Part shown: positions 16,342 through 23,270 of the stretch, piece after piece | How positions within the stretch are numbered: position 1 is the stretch's first letter | Layout: each line of letters opens with the position of its first letter | Assembly: GCA_036638975.1 (NCBI GenBank) | Contig: JAVWJP010000010.1 | Coordinates: forward strand, 4,899-68,898 | Length of the DNA: 64,000 bases | Direction of reading: 5' to 3' | Source: JAVWJP01 sp036638975 | GTDB taxonomy: Bacteria > Bacillota > Clostridia > Oscillospirales > Ruminococcaceae | Notes under the pieces: generated by a model | What the model saw: the letters and a program-made list of their open reading frames with translations, nothing else | Told to the model about the DNA's origin: nothing | The model's database searches: none | Program-made: the position numbers and the translations under genes

Positions 16342-16821
16342 TCATAATTCCGTTTTACTGCGGCGCAATACATTAAACATACGCACTAAAAGCAAAATAA
16401 ACAGCCCCACCAGAGCACCCGCGCAAACACCTGCAAAGTCTATAATAACGTCCCTTACTTCGCCCGAGCGCCCCTGCACAAGTGTCTGCAAAAATTCATC
16501 TGCAACAGGCACAGCAAGACCCAGTAGCAGTGGCCACGAAAAGTGCGAAATCACCCGCCGCGTATACACGCGCAGCGTAAGTGTTGCCCAAAAGCCCAGC
16601 ATTGCATATTCTGCCATATGTGCAAGCTTGCGCACAACTGTTTCGCTAAAGCGCAGGCCTACACCGAGTTTTTCTAATATACCGTTTAAAAAAAACATTA
16701 CTTTTTCGCTTTTTCCACTTGAAACCTCTGCAATTTGCAGAGAATTAGAAAAAATAAATATTATAGTGCAAACTGTTGCAATTGTAAAAAGTACCCTAAA
16801 AACAATTATTTTTTTGCTCAT
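16342..16821 (-). CDS. VanZ-like membrane protein
   Basis: A 159-residue protein starting MSKKIIVFRVLF, with four predicted membrane helices and the VanZ-family pattern: a helix pair, then RKLAHMAEYAMLGFWATL, then ADEFLQTLVQGRSGEVRDVIIDFAG. VanZ-like proteins are poorly understood; the founding member lowers teicoplanin sensitivity. The start at 16821 is preceded by AGAGG; a longer frame to 16854 overlaps the acyl-CoA ligase gene. The group gph, regulator, ligase, VanZ, leuA does not suggest a common pathway. Confidence 0.85.
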   Translation of the reverse strand: MSKKIIVFRVLFTIATVCTIIFIFSNSLQIAEVSSGKSEKVMFFLNGILEKLGVGLRFSETVVRKLAHMAEYAMLGFWATLTLRVYTRRVISHFSWPLLLGLAVPVADEFLQTLVQGRSGEVRDVIIDFAGVCAGALVGLFILLLVRMFNVLRRSKTEL

Positions 16822-16837
16822 ATATGCCTCTTTTATA

Positions 16838-18496
16838 TTATTTTGCATTATCACGGGCGCGGATTTCGGTGCGGCGGATTTTACCCGAAATAGTTTTTGG
16901 AAGCTCGGTTACAAATTCTATTATACGCGGGTATTTATATGGAGCTGTTTGTTTTTTAACATAATTTTGCAGCTCTTTTACAAGCTCGTCGGACGGCTTG
17001 TATTTTTTTGTTAAAATTATAGTTGCCTTAACCACCTGCCCGCGCACAGGGTCTGGCGCACCTGTAACTGCACATTCCAAAACAGCGGGGTGTTCCATAA
17101 GTACACTTTCTATTTCAAAAGGACCAATGCGGTAGCCTGACGCCTTAATGACATCATCGGTTCTGCCTACATACCAAAAGAACCCGTCCTCATCTCTCCA
17201 AGCGGTGTCCCCTGTGTGGTAAAGGTTATCGTGCCATGCCTCTTTTGTAAGCTCCTCGTTGCGGTAATACTGCATAAAAAGCCCTGTCTGCTTTACACCC
17301 GGTTTTGTGTGTAAAACAATCTCGCCTGTAATACCCGCTTCTACAGTTTCTCCGTCCTCGTCAACTAGGTCTACATCGTACATTGGTGACGGCTTGCCCA
17401 TAGAGCCTACCTTTGGCACAGTGCCTACAAGGTTTGTAAGCACCAGTGTGGTTTCTGTCTGCCCAAAGCCCTCCATAAGCTTAATGCCTGTGTATTCAAG
17501 AAAGCGGTTATATACCTCAGGGTTTAATGCCTCGCCAGCCGTGGTTGCATATTTAAGCGAAGAAAGGTCGTAGCCCTCCATACCCTCTTTTATAAAAAAG
17601 CGGTACATTGTTGGCGGTGCGCAAAAGCTTGTTATGCGATATTTTTCTATTTTACTTAATATGTCACCAGCAACAAATTTATCAAAATTATATACAAAAA
17701 TGGTAGTGGCACACAACCACTGTCCATAAAGCTTGCCCCATGCCGCCTTGCCCCAGCCTGTATCGGAGATAGCAAGGTGTATGCCTCCGTACTGAACATT
17801 GTGCCAATATTTTGCGGTTATTATGTGCCCTAATGAATAAGTATGGTCATGTAGCACCATTTTAGGGTAGCCTGTAGTGCCCGAAGTAAAGTACATTAGC
17901 ATTGGCTCTAAGGCTTTTGTTTCTACCCTTTCAAATTTTTCAGGTGCAGCGGCAAGCTCATCGGTAAAGCAGCGCCAGCCATCTTTTTTACCGTTTACAA
18001 GATACCTTGCGGTAATTCCGTCATACTCTGCACAAGCTTCTTCGGCGTGCTGCAAAACCTCGCCGTCTGCGGTACAAACTACGGCTTTTACGTCCGCTGC
18101 CTCAAAGCGGTATATAAAATCTTTTTTAGTAAGCAGGTTTGTCGCGGGTATAGCAACAGCGCCCAGCTTATGCAGCGCTAAAATTGTAAACCAAAACTCA
18201 AAGTGACGCTTTAAAACAAGCATAACCATATCGCCTTTTTTTATGCCCGCAGAACGCAGCATATTTGCAGCTTTATCGCTCATTCGCTTCATATCAGCAA
18301 ATGTAAAGCTGCGCTCGTCACCTGCTTCATTGCACCACAAAAGCGCAGTACGCTCAGGCTCCAGCTTTGCTATTTCGTCTACAACATCATAGGCAAAGTT
18401 ATAGTTATCTGCATATTTAAGCTTAAAACCGACAAGAACACCATCGTCGTTAAATTCTTCGGTACAAAAACGTTTATAAAAATTTTCAGCACTCAT
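16838..18496 (-). CDS. AMP-forming acyl-CoA synthetase (acetyl-/medium-chain type)
   Basis: A 552-residue ANL-superfamily enzyme that activates a carboxylic acid with ATP and CoA. Motifs: P-loop-like YFTSGTTGYPK, GQTETT, YHTGDTAWRDEDGFFWYVGRTDD, and the catalytic Lys in PKTISGKIRR near the C-terminus. The overall pattern resembles acetyl-CoA synthetase-like medium-chain ligases. The XRE-cupin regulator immediately upstream overlaps it by four bases, a pairing found in many Clostridia and archaea, which suggests the regulator senses the acid or its acyl-CoA. The exact substrate cannot be read from sequence. Confidence 0.92.
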   Translation of the reverse strand: MSAENFYKRFCTEEFNDDGVLVGFKLKYADNYNFAYDVVDEIAKLEPERTALLWCNEAGDERSFTFADMKRMSDKAANMLRSAGIKKGDMVMLVLKRHFEFWFTILALHKLGAVAIPATNLLTKKDFIYRFEAADVKAVVCTADGEVLQHAEEACAEYDGITARYLVNGKKDGWRCFTDELAAAPEKFERVETKALEPMLMYFTSGTTGYPKMVLHDHTYSLGHIITAKYWHNVQYGGIHLAISDTGWGKAAWGKLYGQWLCATTIFVYNFDKFVAGDILSKIEKYRITSFCAPPTMYRFFIKEGMEGYDLSSLKYATTAGEALNPEVYNRFLEYTGIKLMEGFGQTETTLVLTNLVGTVPKVGSMGKPSPMYDVDLVDEDGETVEAGITGEIVLHTKPGVKQTGLFMQYYRNEELTKEAWHDNLYHTGDTAWRDEDGFFWYVGRTDDVIKASGYRIGPFEIESVLMEHPAVLECAVTGAPDPVRGQVVKATIILTKKYKPSDELVKELQNYVKKQTAPYKYPRIIEFVTELPKTISGKIRRTEIRARDNAK

Positions 18497-19074
18497 GCTT
18501 TTTCCTCCTCGTCTTTAAGCACCACTGCCAAAAAGACACATTCTGCTCCGCCCGTCGCTATCATACCGTGCCCCTTGCCTGAATCATAATATATTGCATC
18601 GCCCTCGTTTAAAACCTCTATGTGCCCTTCCATAGCACATTTTAATGAGCCTTTTAAAATAAAATCGAACTCCTGCCCCTTGTGCGATGAAATATGTATG
18701 GGGAGGCTTTGCTCTGCTTCTACATAAGGTGCATTTACAAGAAACGGCTCGGCAGTGCGCTCTTTTATAAGGTAAGCCAAATGCTGATATGTAAAGCCTG
18801 CACGACGCTTTATAGGCAGACCTGTTCCCTTGCGCACAATGGAATAAAAAGAAAGCTTTGGGTTTTCGCCCGTCACAATCTCCATTAAATCTACCCCGAA
18901 TATTTTAGAACATTCGTATAAAAAAGTAAACGAAAAGTCGCTTTCTCCGCTTTCAAGCATAGAGTATTCCTCTATGGTCACGCCCGTTTTTTTTGCCATT
19001 TCCTCCTTAGAAATTTCTAAAATATCTCTAAGTGTTCTTATTCTTTGTGCTATTTCTACAAGTTTTGTTTCCAT
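18493..19074 (-). CDS. XRE-family regulator with C-terminal cupin domain
   Basis: A 193-residue protein starting METKLVEIAQRIRTLRDILE. Residues about 8-65 form a helix-turn-helix (MAKKTGVTIEEYSMLESGE) and about 110-185 a cupin beta-barrel with HISSHKGQEFDFILKGSL, a ligand-binding metal-cupin pattern. ATG 19074 is chosen over the upstream ATG because AGGAGG lies just before it. It overlaps the acyl-CoA ligase start by four bases and very likely controls it. A role in sensing a small acid is inference from domain type and context. Confidence 0.9.
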   Translation of the reverse strand: METKLVEIAQRIRTLRDILEISKEEMAKKTGVTIEEYSMLESGESDFSFTFLYECSKIFGVDLMEIVTGENPKLSFYSIVRKGTGLPIKRRAGFTYQHLAYLIKERTAEPFLVNAPYVEAEQSLPIHISSHKGQEFDFILKGSLKCAMEGHIEVLNEGDAIYYDSGKGHGMIATGGAECVFLAVVLKDEEEKA

Positions 19075-19085
19075 TGCAGTTCCTC

Positions 19086-19730
19086 CTATATTGTAAGAAT
19101 ATCTTGAGGGTGCTTGATTAAAAGCTGTGCTCCCGCATTTTGCAGTTCTTCTTTTGTACGGTAGCCCCATAGTACTCCGACACCTGTTACACCCGCATTT
19201 TTAGCGACTATCATGTCTACGTCTGAATCTCCAAAATATAAAACTTCGTTTTTTAGAATTCCTAAATTTTCTATAATACGGTTTACAGCAGCCGGATTTG
19301 GCTTTATAGGAACGCCCTCGCAATTGCCCTGTACCTGTGCAAAACCGATGTTTGGAAAAAAGCTTTTTATAAGCTCCTTTGCGGCTTCGTCCGGCTTGTT
19401 GGTGACTACCGCCAGCATAACCCCTTGCTCCTGCAATTTCTCAAGTGCCTGCGGTATACCGTCAAAAGGCTTGGTGTTGTCATATAGGTGCGCGTTATAA
19501 TATGCCACCTGCTCGTTTTTTATTTCTTCTATATTTTGCTCTGTACGGGCGTTCTCCGGCAACGCACGGGTTATAAGCTTTACAACACCGTTACCGACAA
19601 GATAATTGTACTCTGGCGTTGTATGCGTGGGGTAACCATGCTTTGTAAGCACTGTATTTGTTGCCGCGGCAAGGTCATGTATAGTGTCCAGCAATGTACC
19701 GTCAAGGTCAAATATCATAAGCTTTGTCAT
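19086..19730 (-). CDS. gph: HAD-family phosphatase, phosphoglycolate phosphatase-like
   Basis: A 214-residue HAD hydrolase with all four motifs: DLDGTLLDT (residues 8-16, nucleophile Asp 8), the Thr motif VVTNKP, Lys in PIKPNP, and the acidic GDSDVDM. The cap domain between motifs I and II is of the alpha-helical C1 type, matching Gph and PPaX-like phosphatases. First gene of the minus-strand run, served by a promoter whose -35 lies in the edge of the 86-bp repeat array. The physiological substrate is uncertain: 2-phosphoglycolate, pyrophosphate or another phosphoester. Confidence 0.88.
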   Translation of the reverse strand: MTKLMIFDLDGTLLDTIHDLAAATNTVLTKHGYPTHTTPEYNYLVGNGVVKLITRALPENARTEQNIEEIKNEQVAYYNAHLYDNTKPFDGIPQALEKLQEQGVMLAVVTNKPDEAAKELIKSFFPNIGFAQVQGNCEGVPIKPNPAAVNRIIENLGILKNEVLYFGDSDVDMIVAKNAGVTGVGVLWGYRTKEELQNAGAQLLIKHPQDILTI

Positions 19731-19770
19731 ATATTAAAATACCGTCCTTAAAAAATTTATATCTTGTGTT

Positions 19771-19799
19771 ATTCTACTCTTTTTTAATGTTTTTTGCAA
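19771..19799 (-). promoter_or_regulatory. Candidate gph promoter using a repeat-derived -35
   Basis: On the minus strand TTGCAA (19799-19794), 17-base spacer, TAGAAT (19776-19771). The -35 belongs to the outermost copy of the 86-bp repeat; the same TTGCAA recurs in the other copies. Confidence 0.5.
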
Positions 19800-20219
19800 A
19801 TTACAATTTAGATAAGCTTGTTTACTCAAAGATGTATAGCTACCCGCCTATGGCGGGAGCTAATGCGGCAAGANNNNNNNNNNNNNNNNNNNNNNNNNNN
19901 NNNNNNNNNNNNNNNNNNNNNNNNNNNNNNNNNNNNNNNNNNNNNNNNNNNNNNNNNNNNNNNNNNNNNNNNNTTTACTCAAAGATATATAGCTACCCGC
20001 CTATGGCGGGAGCTAATGCGGCAAGATGCTTTTTGCAAATTACAATTTAGATAAGCGTGTTTACTCAAAGATGTATAGCTACCCGCCTATGGCGGGAGCT
20101 AATGCGGCAAGATGTTTTTTGCAAATTACAATTTAGATAAGCTTGTTTACTCAAAGATATATAGCTACCCGCCTATGGCGGGAGCTAATGCGGCAAGATG
20201 TTTTTTGCAAATTGTAAAA
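19790..20219. repeat. Tandem array of 86-bp repeats, at least four copies, interrupted by an assembly gap
   Basis: The landmark TTTACTCAAAGAT recurs at 19821, 19974, 20060 and 20146. The last three are exactly 86 bases apart and the copies differ at only one or two positions. Each unit contains a strong hairpin, AGCT-A-CCCGCC-TAT-GGCGGG-AGCT, followed by AATGCGGCAAGATG, and a TTTGCAAATTACAATTTAG segment. The distance across the N run (153) is not a multiple of 86, so the true gap length is unknown and probably holds more copies. No open reading frame is plausible here. Function is unknown: hairpins could act as boundary, terminator or protein-binding elements. Confidence 0.9.
19874..19973. 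other. Assembly gap (100 N)
   Basis: Exactly 100 unknown bases inside the repeat array, the conventional placeholder for a gap of unknown size. The tandem repeats are the obvious reason the assembly broke. Confidence 0.99.
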
Positions 20220-20223
20220 TAAA

Positions 20224-20252
20224 TTGCGTCTGCGAACAATATTTGTTATAAT
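20224..20252 (+). promoter_or_regulatory. Sigma-A-type promoter for the structured leader and 71-residue protein
   Basis: TTGCGT (20224-20229), 17-base spacer, TATAAT (20247-20252), directly after the repeat array. Transcription would start near 20259, just before the long inverted repeat. Confidence 0.7.
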
Positions 20253-20261
20253 GTAGCTGTT

Positions 20262-20342
20262 GAGGTTTTAATAGCTAATAGTAAAATTGGTACCTGCTCT
20301 ACCGTAGCATCTTAAAAAAACCAATTCAGCTATCAAAACTTC
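20262..20342 (+). ncRNA. Structured leader RNA or small RNA upstream of the 71-residue protein
   Basis: GAGGTTTTAATAGCT (20262-20276) pairs with AGCTATCAAAACTTC (20328-20342), about 14 of 15 positions counting G-U pairs. Inside it AATTGGT (20285-20291) pairs with ACCAATT (20320-20326), leaving an apical region with CCTGCTCTACCGTAGC. The element starts where transcription should begin and ends about 50 bases before the start codon. It matches no riboswitch class I can recall. It could be a cis-regulatory leader or a stable small RNA. Confidence 0.5.
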
Positions 20343-20391
20343 TGATAATTAAAACTGTAATTTTAAAATTATAAAAATAAGGTGACAAAAA

Positions 20392-20607
20392 ATGAAGCCA
20401 AAGCTTTTCAATAATAAAATAACTCCATCTTGCAATTACTGCGCGCACGGTGATATTTCTCGTGATAAAACCGTTGTATTGTGCGAAAAAAAAGGTATAG
20501 TAGGTACAAATTCAAGCTGCCGCTCGTTTTTATATTCTCCTTTAAAGCGCGTGCCAAAAAAGCCAATGAAGCTTCCGGAATTTAACAAAAGTGATTTTGA
20601 ATTATAA
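20392..20607 (+). CDS. Conserved small cysteine protein of unknown function
   Basis: A 71-residue basic protein with SCNYCAHG near the N-terminus and further cysteines at about 31 and 43 (VLCEKKG, SSCRSF), a four-Cys pattern suited to one zinc ion. The tail PLKRVPKKPMKLPEF is Pro- and Lys-rich. Proteins of this shape are, from memory, widespread in Clostridia without an assigned role. AAGGTGA precedes the ATG. The gene has its own promoter, a structured leader and a terminator at 20625-20657, so it is an independent unit. Confidence 0.85.
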   Translation: MKPKLFNNKITPSCNYCAHGDISRDKTVVLCEKKGIVGTNSSCRSFLYSPLKRVPKKPMKLPEFNKSDFEL

Positions 20608-20624
20608 AAAACACATTTTATTTT

Positions 20625-20662
20625 AACAGAGCGAGCATATTTTTTGCTTGTTCTGTTTTTTA
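20625..20662 (+). terminator. Intrinsic terminator after the 71-residue protein gene
   Basis: AACAGAGCGAGCA (20625-20637) and TGCTTGTTCTGTT (20645-20657) form a stem followed by a run of T residues. Confidence 0.8.
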
Positions 20663-20733
20663 TTGAAGTCAAACTTAATTCTATCTCGTTTAGTTTATTG
20701 TACGGTTAAAAAGGTGGTGGACAAAAGCTAATT

Positions 20734-21240
20734 ATGACAAATGAAGAATTTACACAGCTTGTAACGCGCTACGAAAAGCTTGTGTTCACAATCTGTTATC
20801 AAATGGTAAGGGATTACGGCGAAGCCGAAAACCTTACGCAAGAAGCATTTTTTTCAGCATACAAAAGCATAGACAGCTGTCGGCCCGAAAGCTACAAGCC
20901 ATGGCTTGCGCGCATAGCAGCAAACAAAGCACGCGACTACCTAAAAAGTGCTTTTGTGCGGCATAATGTTATAAGCACTGACGAATGGTTTGACGCCATA
21001 GAAACAGGAAAGCCGCCGGGTGAAATTTACGAAGCCATCGAGAGCGAACAATATATCAAAGAAAAAGTACATTTACTTAAAGAGCCATACTGTAAAGTTT
21101 CTAAGCTTTACTTCTTAGAAGAAAAAAATATTGATGAGATTTCGGCACTGCTTAAACGACCCAAAAAGACCATACAGACACAAATATACCGTGCTAAATT
21201 TTTACTGAAAAAAATGCTTAGCGAGGAGGACACAGCATGA
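20734..21240 (+). CDS. ECF-family RNA polymerase sigma factor
   Basis: A 168-residue protein with region 2 (YEKLVFTICYQMVRDYGEAENLTQEAFFSAYK, including the core-binding segment) at about residues 10-70. It also has region 4 (ISALLKRPKKTIQTQIYRAK) at about 130-160, and no region 1 or 3, the layout of extracytoplasmic-function sigma factors. Its stop overlaps the start of the putative anti-sigma gene (ATGA at 21237-21240), so the two are made together. It probably directs this operon itself in response to an envelope signal. The signal is unknown. Confidence 0.93.
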   Translation: MTNEEFTQLVTRYEKLVFTICYQMVRDYGEAENLTQEAFFSAYKSIDSCRPESYKPWLARIAANKARDYLKSAFVRHNVISTDEWFDAIETGKPPGEIYEAIESEQYIKEKVHLLKEPYCKVSKLYFLEEKNIDEISALLKRPKKTIQTQIYRAKFLLKKMLSEEDTA

Positions 21241-21707
21241 ACGAATATTTTACCGCCGAAGGACATCTTACAAGCTATGCACTGCAAAAGCTGCAAAGTG
21301 GCGAAGAAAGCGAGCTGAGGCGCTTAGAAATAGCAGAGCACTTGGCATTTTGCGATGAATGCACCGAGAAATATACAGCTATGCTGTGTGACGAAGCCTT
21401 GCTTATGCCTGCTGCACCTATTGCAAAAAATGTTTTAGCACGTATAAAAGCGCAGGCTCGTATTGTGTTTTTTAACCGTTATATTGCTGCCGCAGTTGCC
21501 GCCTGTTTTGCTATAATGCTTTGGATTGGCGGTGCTTTTGACACAAAGCTAATTATAAAAGAAAACAACGCTATAGGTCAAATTACCACAATTACCGAAA
21601 GCTTAACCGAAAAAACAACCGAGCTTACCAACAATTTTTCTGATGCAATTAACAAAATATTTACAGGCATTAGCCTGAAAGGAGTTCTTATAAATGAAAA
21701 AAAATAG
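21237..21707 (+). CDS. Putative membrane anti-sigma factor with zinc-finger-like motif
   Basis: A 156-residue protein. The N-terminal part contains AEHLAFCDECTEKY, an HxxxCxxC motif of the ZAS (zinc-dependent anti-sigma) type that grips ECF sigma factors. One membrane helix follows (RYIAAAVAACFAIMLWIGGAF, about residues 80-100, written here in part) and a C-terminal outer part rich in Thr and Glu. Overlaps the sigma gene upstream and the membrane protein gene downstream, so it is translationally coupled on both sides. Function follows from motif plus position. Confidence 0.85.
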   Translation: MNEYFTAEGHLTSYALQKLQSGEESELRRLEIAEHLAFCDECTEKYTAMLCDEALLMPAAPIAKNVLARIKAQARIVFFNRYIAAAVAACFAIMLWIGGAFDTKLIIKENNAIGQITTITESLTEKTTELTNNFSDAINKIFTGISLKGVLINEKK

Positions 21708-22254
21708 CTTTTTAACTTTTTGCTTTGCATTTATACCCGGTGCGGGGCAAATGTACCTGGGAATGATGAAACGAGGAGTTTCTATAATGCTGGCATTCGC
21801 CGTAATTACAGCTGTGGCAGGTTTTTTAAACTTACCTCTTATTTCGGTTGTACTGCCTGTCATATGGTTTTTTTCTTTTTTTGACACCTTCAACATAAAA
21901 GGTATGAGCTATGACGAGCTGATGGCACACCCCGATGCTTTTTTATTTTGCCTTGACGATATTGCCAAAAAAGACTGGCAAAATATTCTTGGAAAGCGTC
22001 ATCTGCTTATAGGCTGGTGCTGTGTAGCTTTTGGGCTTTACATCTTATTCAACACCTTTGGCAGAGAATTTCTTTATAGATTTGATAATTTAATGCCATG
22101 GATTAGAGATATATTTAACATTGTACCTACCCTTATTGTAGCAATTGTAATTATAATTTTAGGCGTTTATTTAGTAAAGGGCGGCAAAAAGCAAAAAGCT
22201 ACGCCTAATGCGGACGAAGATTTTACACAGTATGGAGGTAAAAAAAATGAATGA
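21694..22254 (+). CDS. Multi-pass membrane protein of the sigma operon
   Basis: A 186-residue protein with roughly four to five membrane helices. The start, FCFAFIPGAGQMYLGMMKRG, resembles TM2-domain proteins (Pro-Gly-x-Gly near the first helix and a Lys/Arg turn). A central FDTFNIKGMSYDELMAHP loop and a Lys-rich tail follow. I do not recognise a specific function. As a partner of an ECF sigma/anti-sigma pair it could help sense or respond to membrane stress. It begins 14 bases inside the anti-sigma gene. Confidence 0.8.
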   Translation: MKKNSFLTFCFAFIPGAGQMYLGMMKRGVSIMLAFAVITAVAGFLNLPLISVVLPVIWFFSFFDTFNIKGMSYDELMAHPDAFLFCLDDIAKKDWQNILGKRHLLIGWCCVAFGLYILFNTFGREFLYRFDNLMPWIRDIFNIVPTLIVAIVIIILGVYLVKGGKKQKATPNADEDFTQYGGKKNE

Positions 22255-23122
22255 TAATTTTAATGAAGATACACCCTTGCCGAATACAACAGCGGTAACT
22301 GCTTATGCAGAAAAACAGCAGTCACCGCCCATATCGCAGCAGCAAGCTGCTTCTTATAACGCCGATGGATATCAAAAAAGCCGCAGAGTTGGCACCTTCA
22401 CAATGGGTCTGGCGCTTATAGTAACTGGTATTGCGGCACTTATAAGCCTTATTATGCCAAATAATTTTGATTTTTTATGGTTTGCAAGGTTATCCCCTCT
22501 TATACTTGTGTTTTTGGGCGTAGAAATTTTGATAAGTAACTTTTTAGGACACGGTGTTAAGCTTAAATACGACTTTTTAAGCGGTTTTGTGTGCTTTATA
22601 CTAATAACCTCAAGTATTTGTGTTATGTCTGTGCCTCCGCTTTTAAAGCAATATGGTTTTAGAGAATATGACAACAAACGCTTGAGCAAAGAACTTAGCG
22701 ACATTTTTTACAGCAAGCTTGAAGGCACACCGGTTGCATCACTTGACGCAACCGTATATATAAATGGGCTTATTGACAACAGCAGTGATATTACCGTGCA
22801 TACCCTTAGACCGCAAGATTATGCAAATGTCAAAATAGATTTACTGGGAAATTTTACAGATAAAGCCTCCTTTGCAAAGGAGTGCAAGACAATTTTGGAC
22901 AAGCTTGTAGGCGAAAATACACCTAATACCGATATTGATTTTTTCAATTTATATGACGACACAAATGCAAAACACATATATGATCTTTCAATAAACGACA
23001 AGCACCAATATTCGCTTACAACCGAGCAACTGACACAAATGATTACCGACAGAGGCACAGAGCTTGTGAATTTTGAAATACAGGATCAAAAAGAACTTGA
23101 GAACCTGCAAATCAGCCTTTAG
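22247..23122 (+). CDS. Membrane protein with LiaI-like helix pairs
   Basis: A 291-residue protein starting MNDNFNEDTPLPN. The start at 22247 is chosen because GGAGG precedes it and because it overlaps the previous stop by eight bases. After a Gln/Pro-rich cytoplasmic stretch, two or three helices (GTFTMGLALIVTGIAALISL; SPLILVFLGVEILISNF) match the pattern of LiaI/DUF5668-type proteins, which respond to cell-envelope stress. A large extracytoplasmic domain follows. Last gene of the ECF operon. Envelope-stress function is inference. Confidence 0.78.
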   Translation: MNDNFNEDTPLPNTTAVTAYAEKQQSPPISQQQAASYNADGYQKSRRVGTFTMGLALIVTGIAALISLIMPNNFDFLWFARLSPLILVFLGVEILISNFLGHGVKLKYDFLSGFVCFILITSSICVMSVPPLLKQYGFREYDNKRLSKELSDIFYSKLEGTPVASLDATVYINGLIDNSSDITVHTLRPQDYANVKIDLLGNFTDKASFAKECKTILDKLVGENTPNTDIDFFNLYDDTNAKHIYDLSINDKHQYSLTTEQLTQMITDRGTELVNFEIQDQKELENLQISL

Positions 23123-23201
23123 GACACACAAGAGTAACTGCATCTTAAAACGGTGTTTGGGCAATGATGCCTTGACATATTAAACGCAATAACCCTAAAC
23201 G

Positions 23202-23236
23202 CAAAAAAGCAGCCGATTTGATTCGACTGCTTTTTT
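23202..23236. terminator. Bidirectional terminator between ECF operon and ABC exporter
   Basis: AAAAAAGCAGCCGA and TCGACTGCTTTTTT form a stem flanked by A-run and T-run, so it can stop transcription in both directions. The genes on either side converge. Confidence 0.85.
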
Positions 23237-23270
23237 ATGCAATATTATACTGTTTTAATAAGCTTTGTAA

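Noticed and set aside
19724..20054. Open frames of about 80-110 codons across the repeat array
   Set aside because: They run through the N gap and simply translate the repeat; no ribosome site or plausible protein.
19790..20219. Repeat array considered as a CRISPR
   Set aside because: The whole 86-base unit is repeated with almost no variation, so there are no unique spacers, and no cas genes are nearby.
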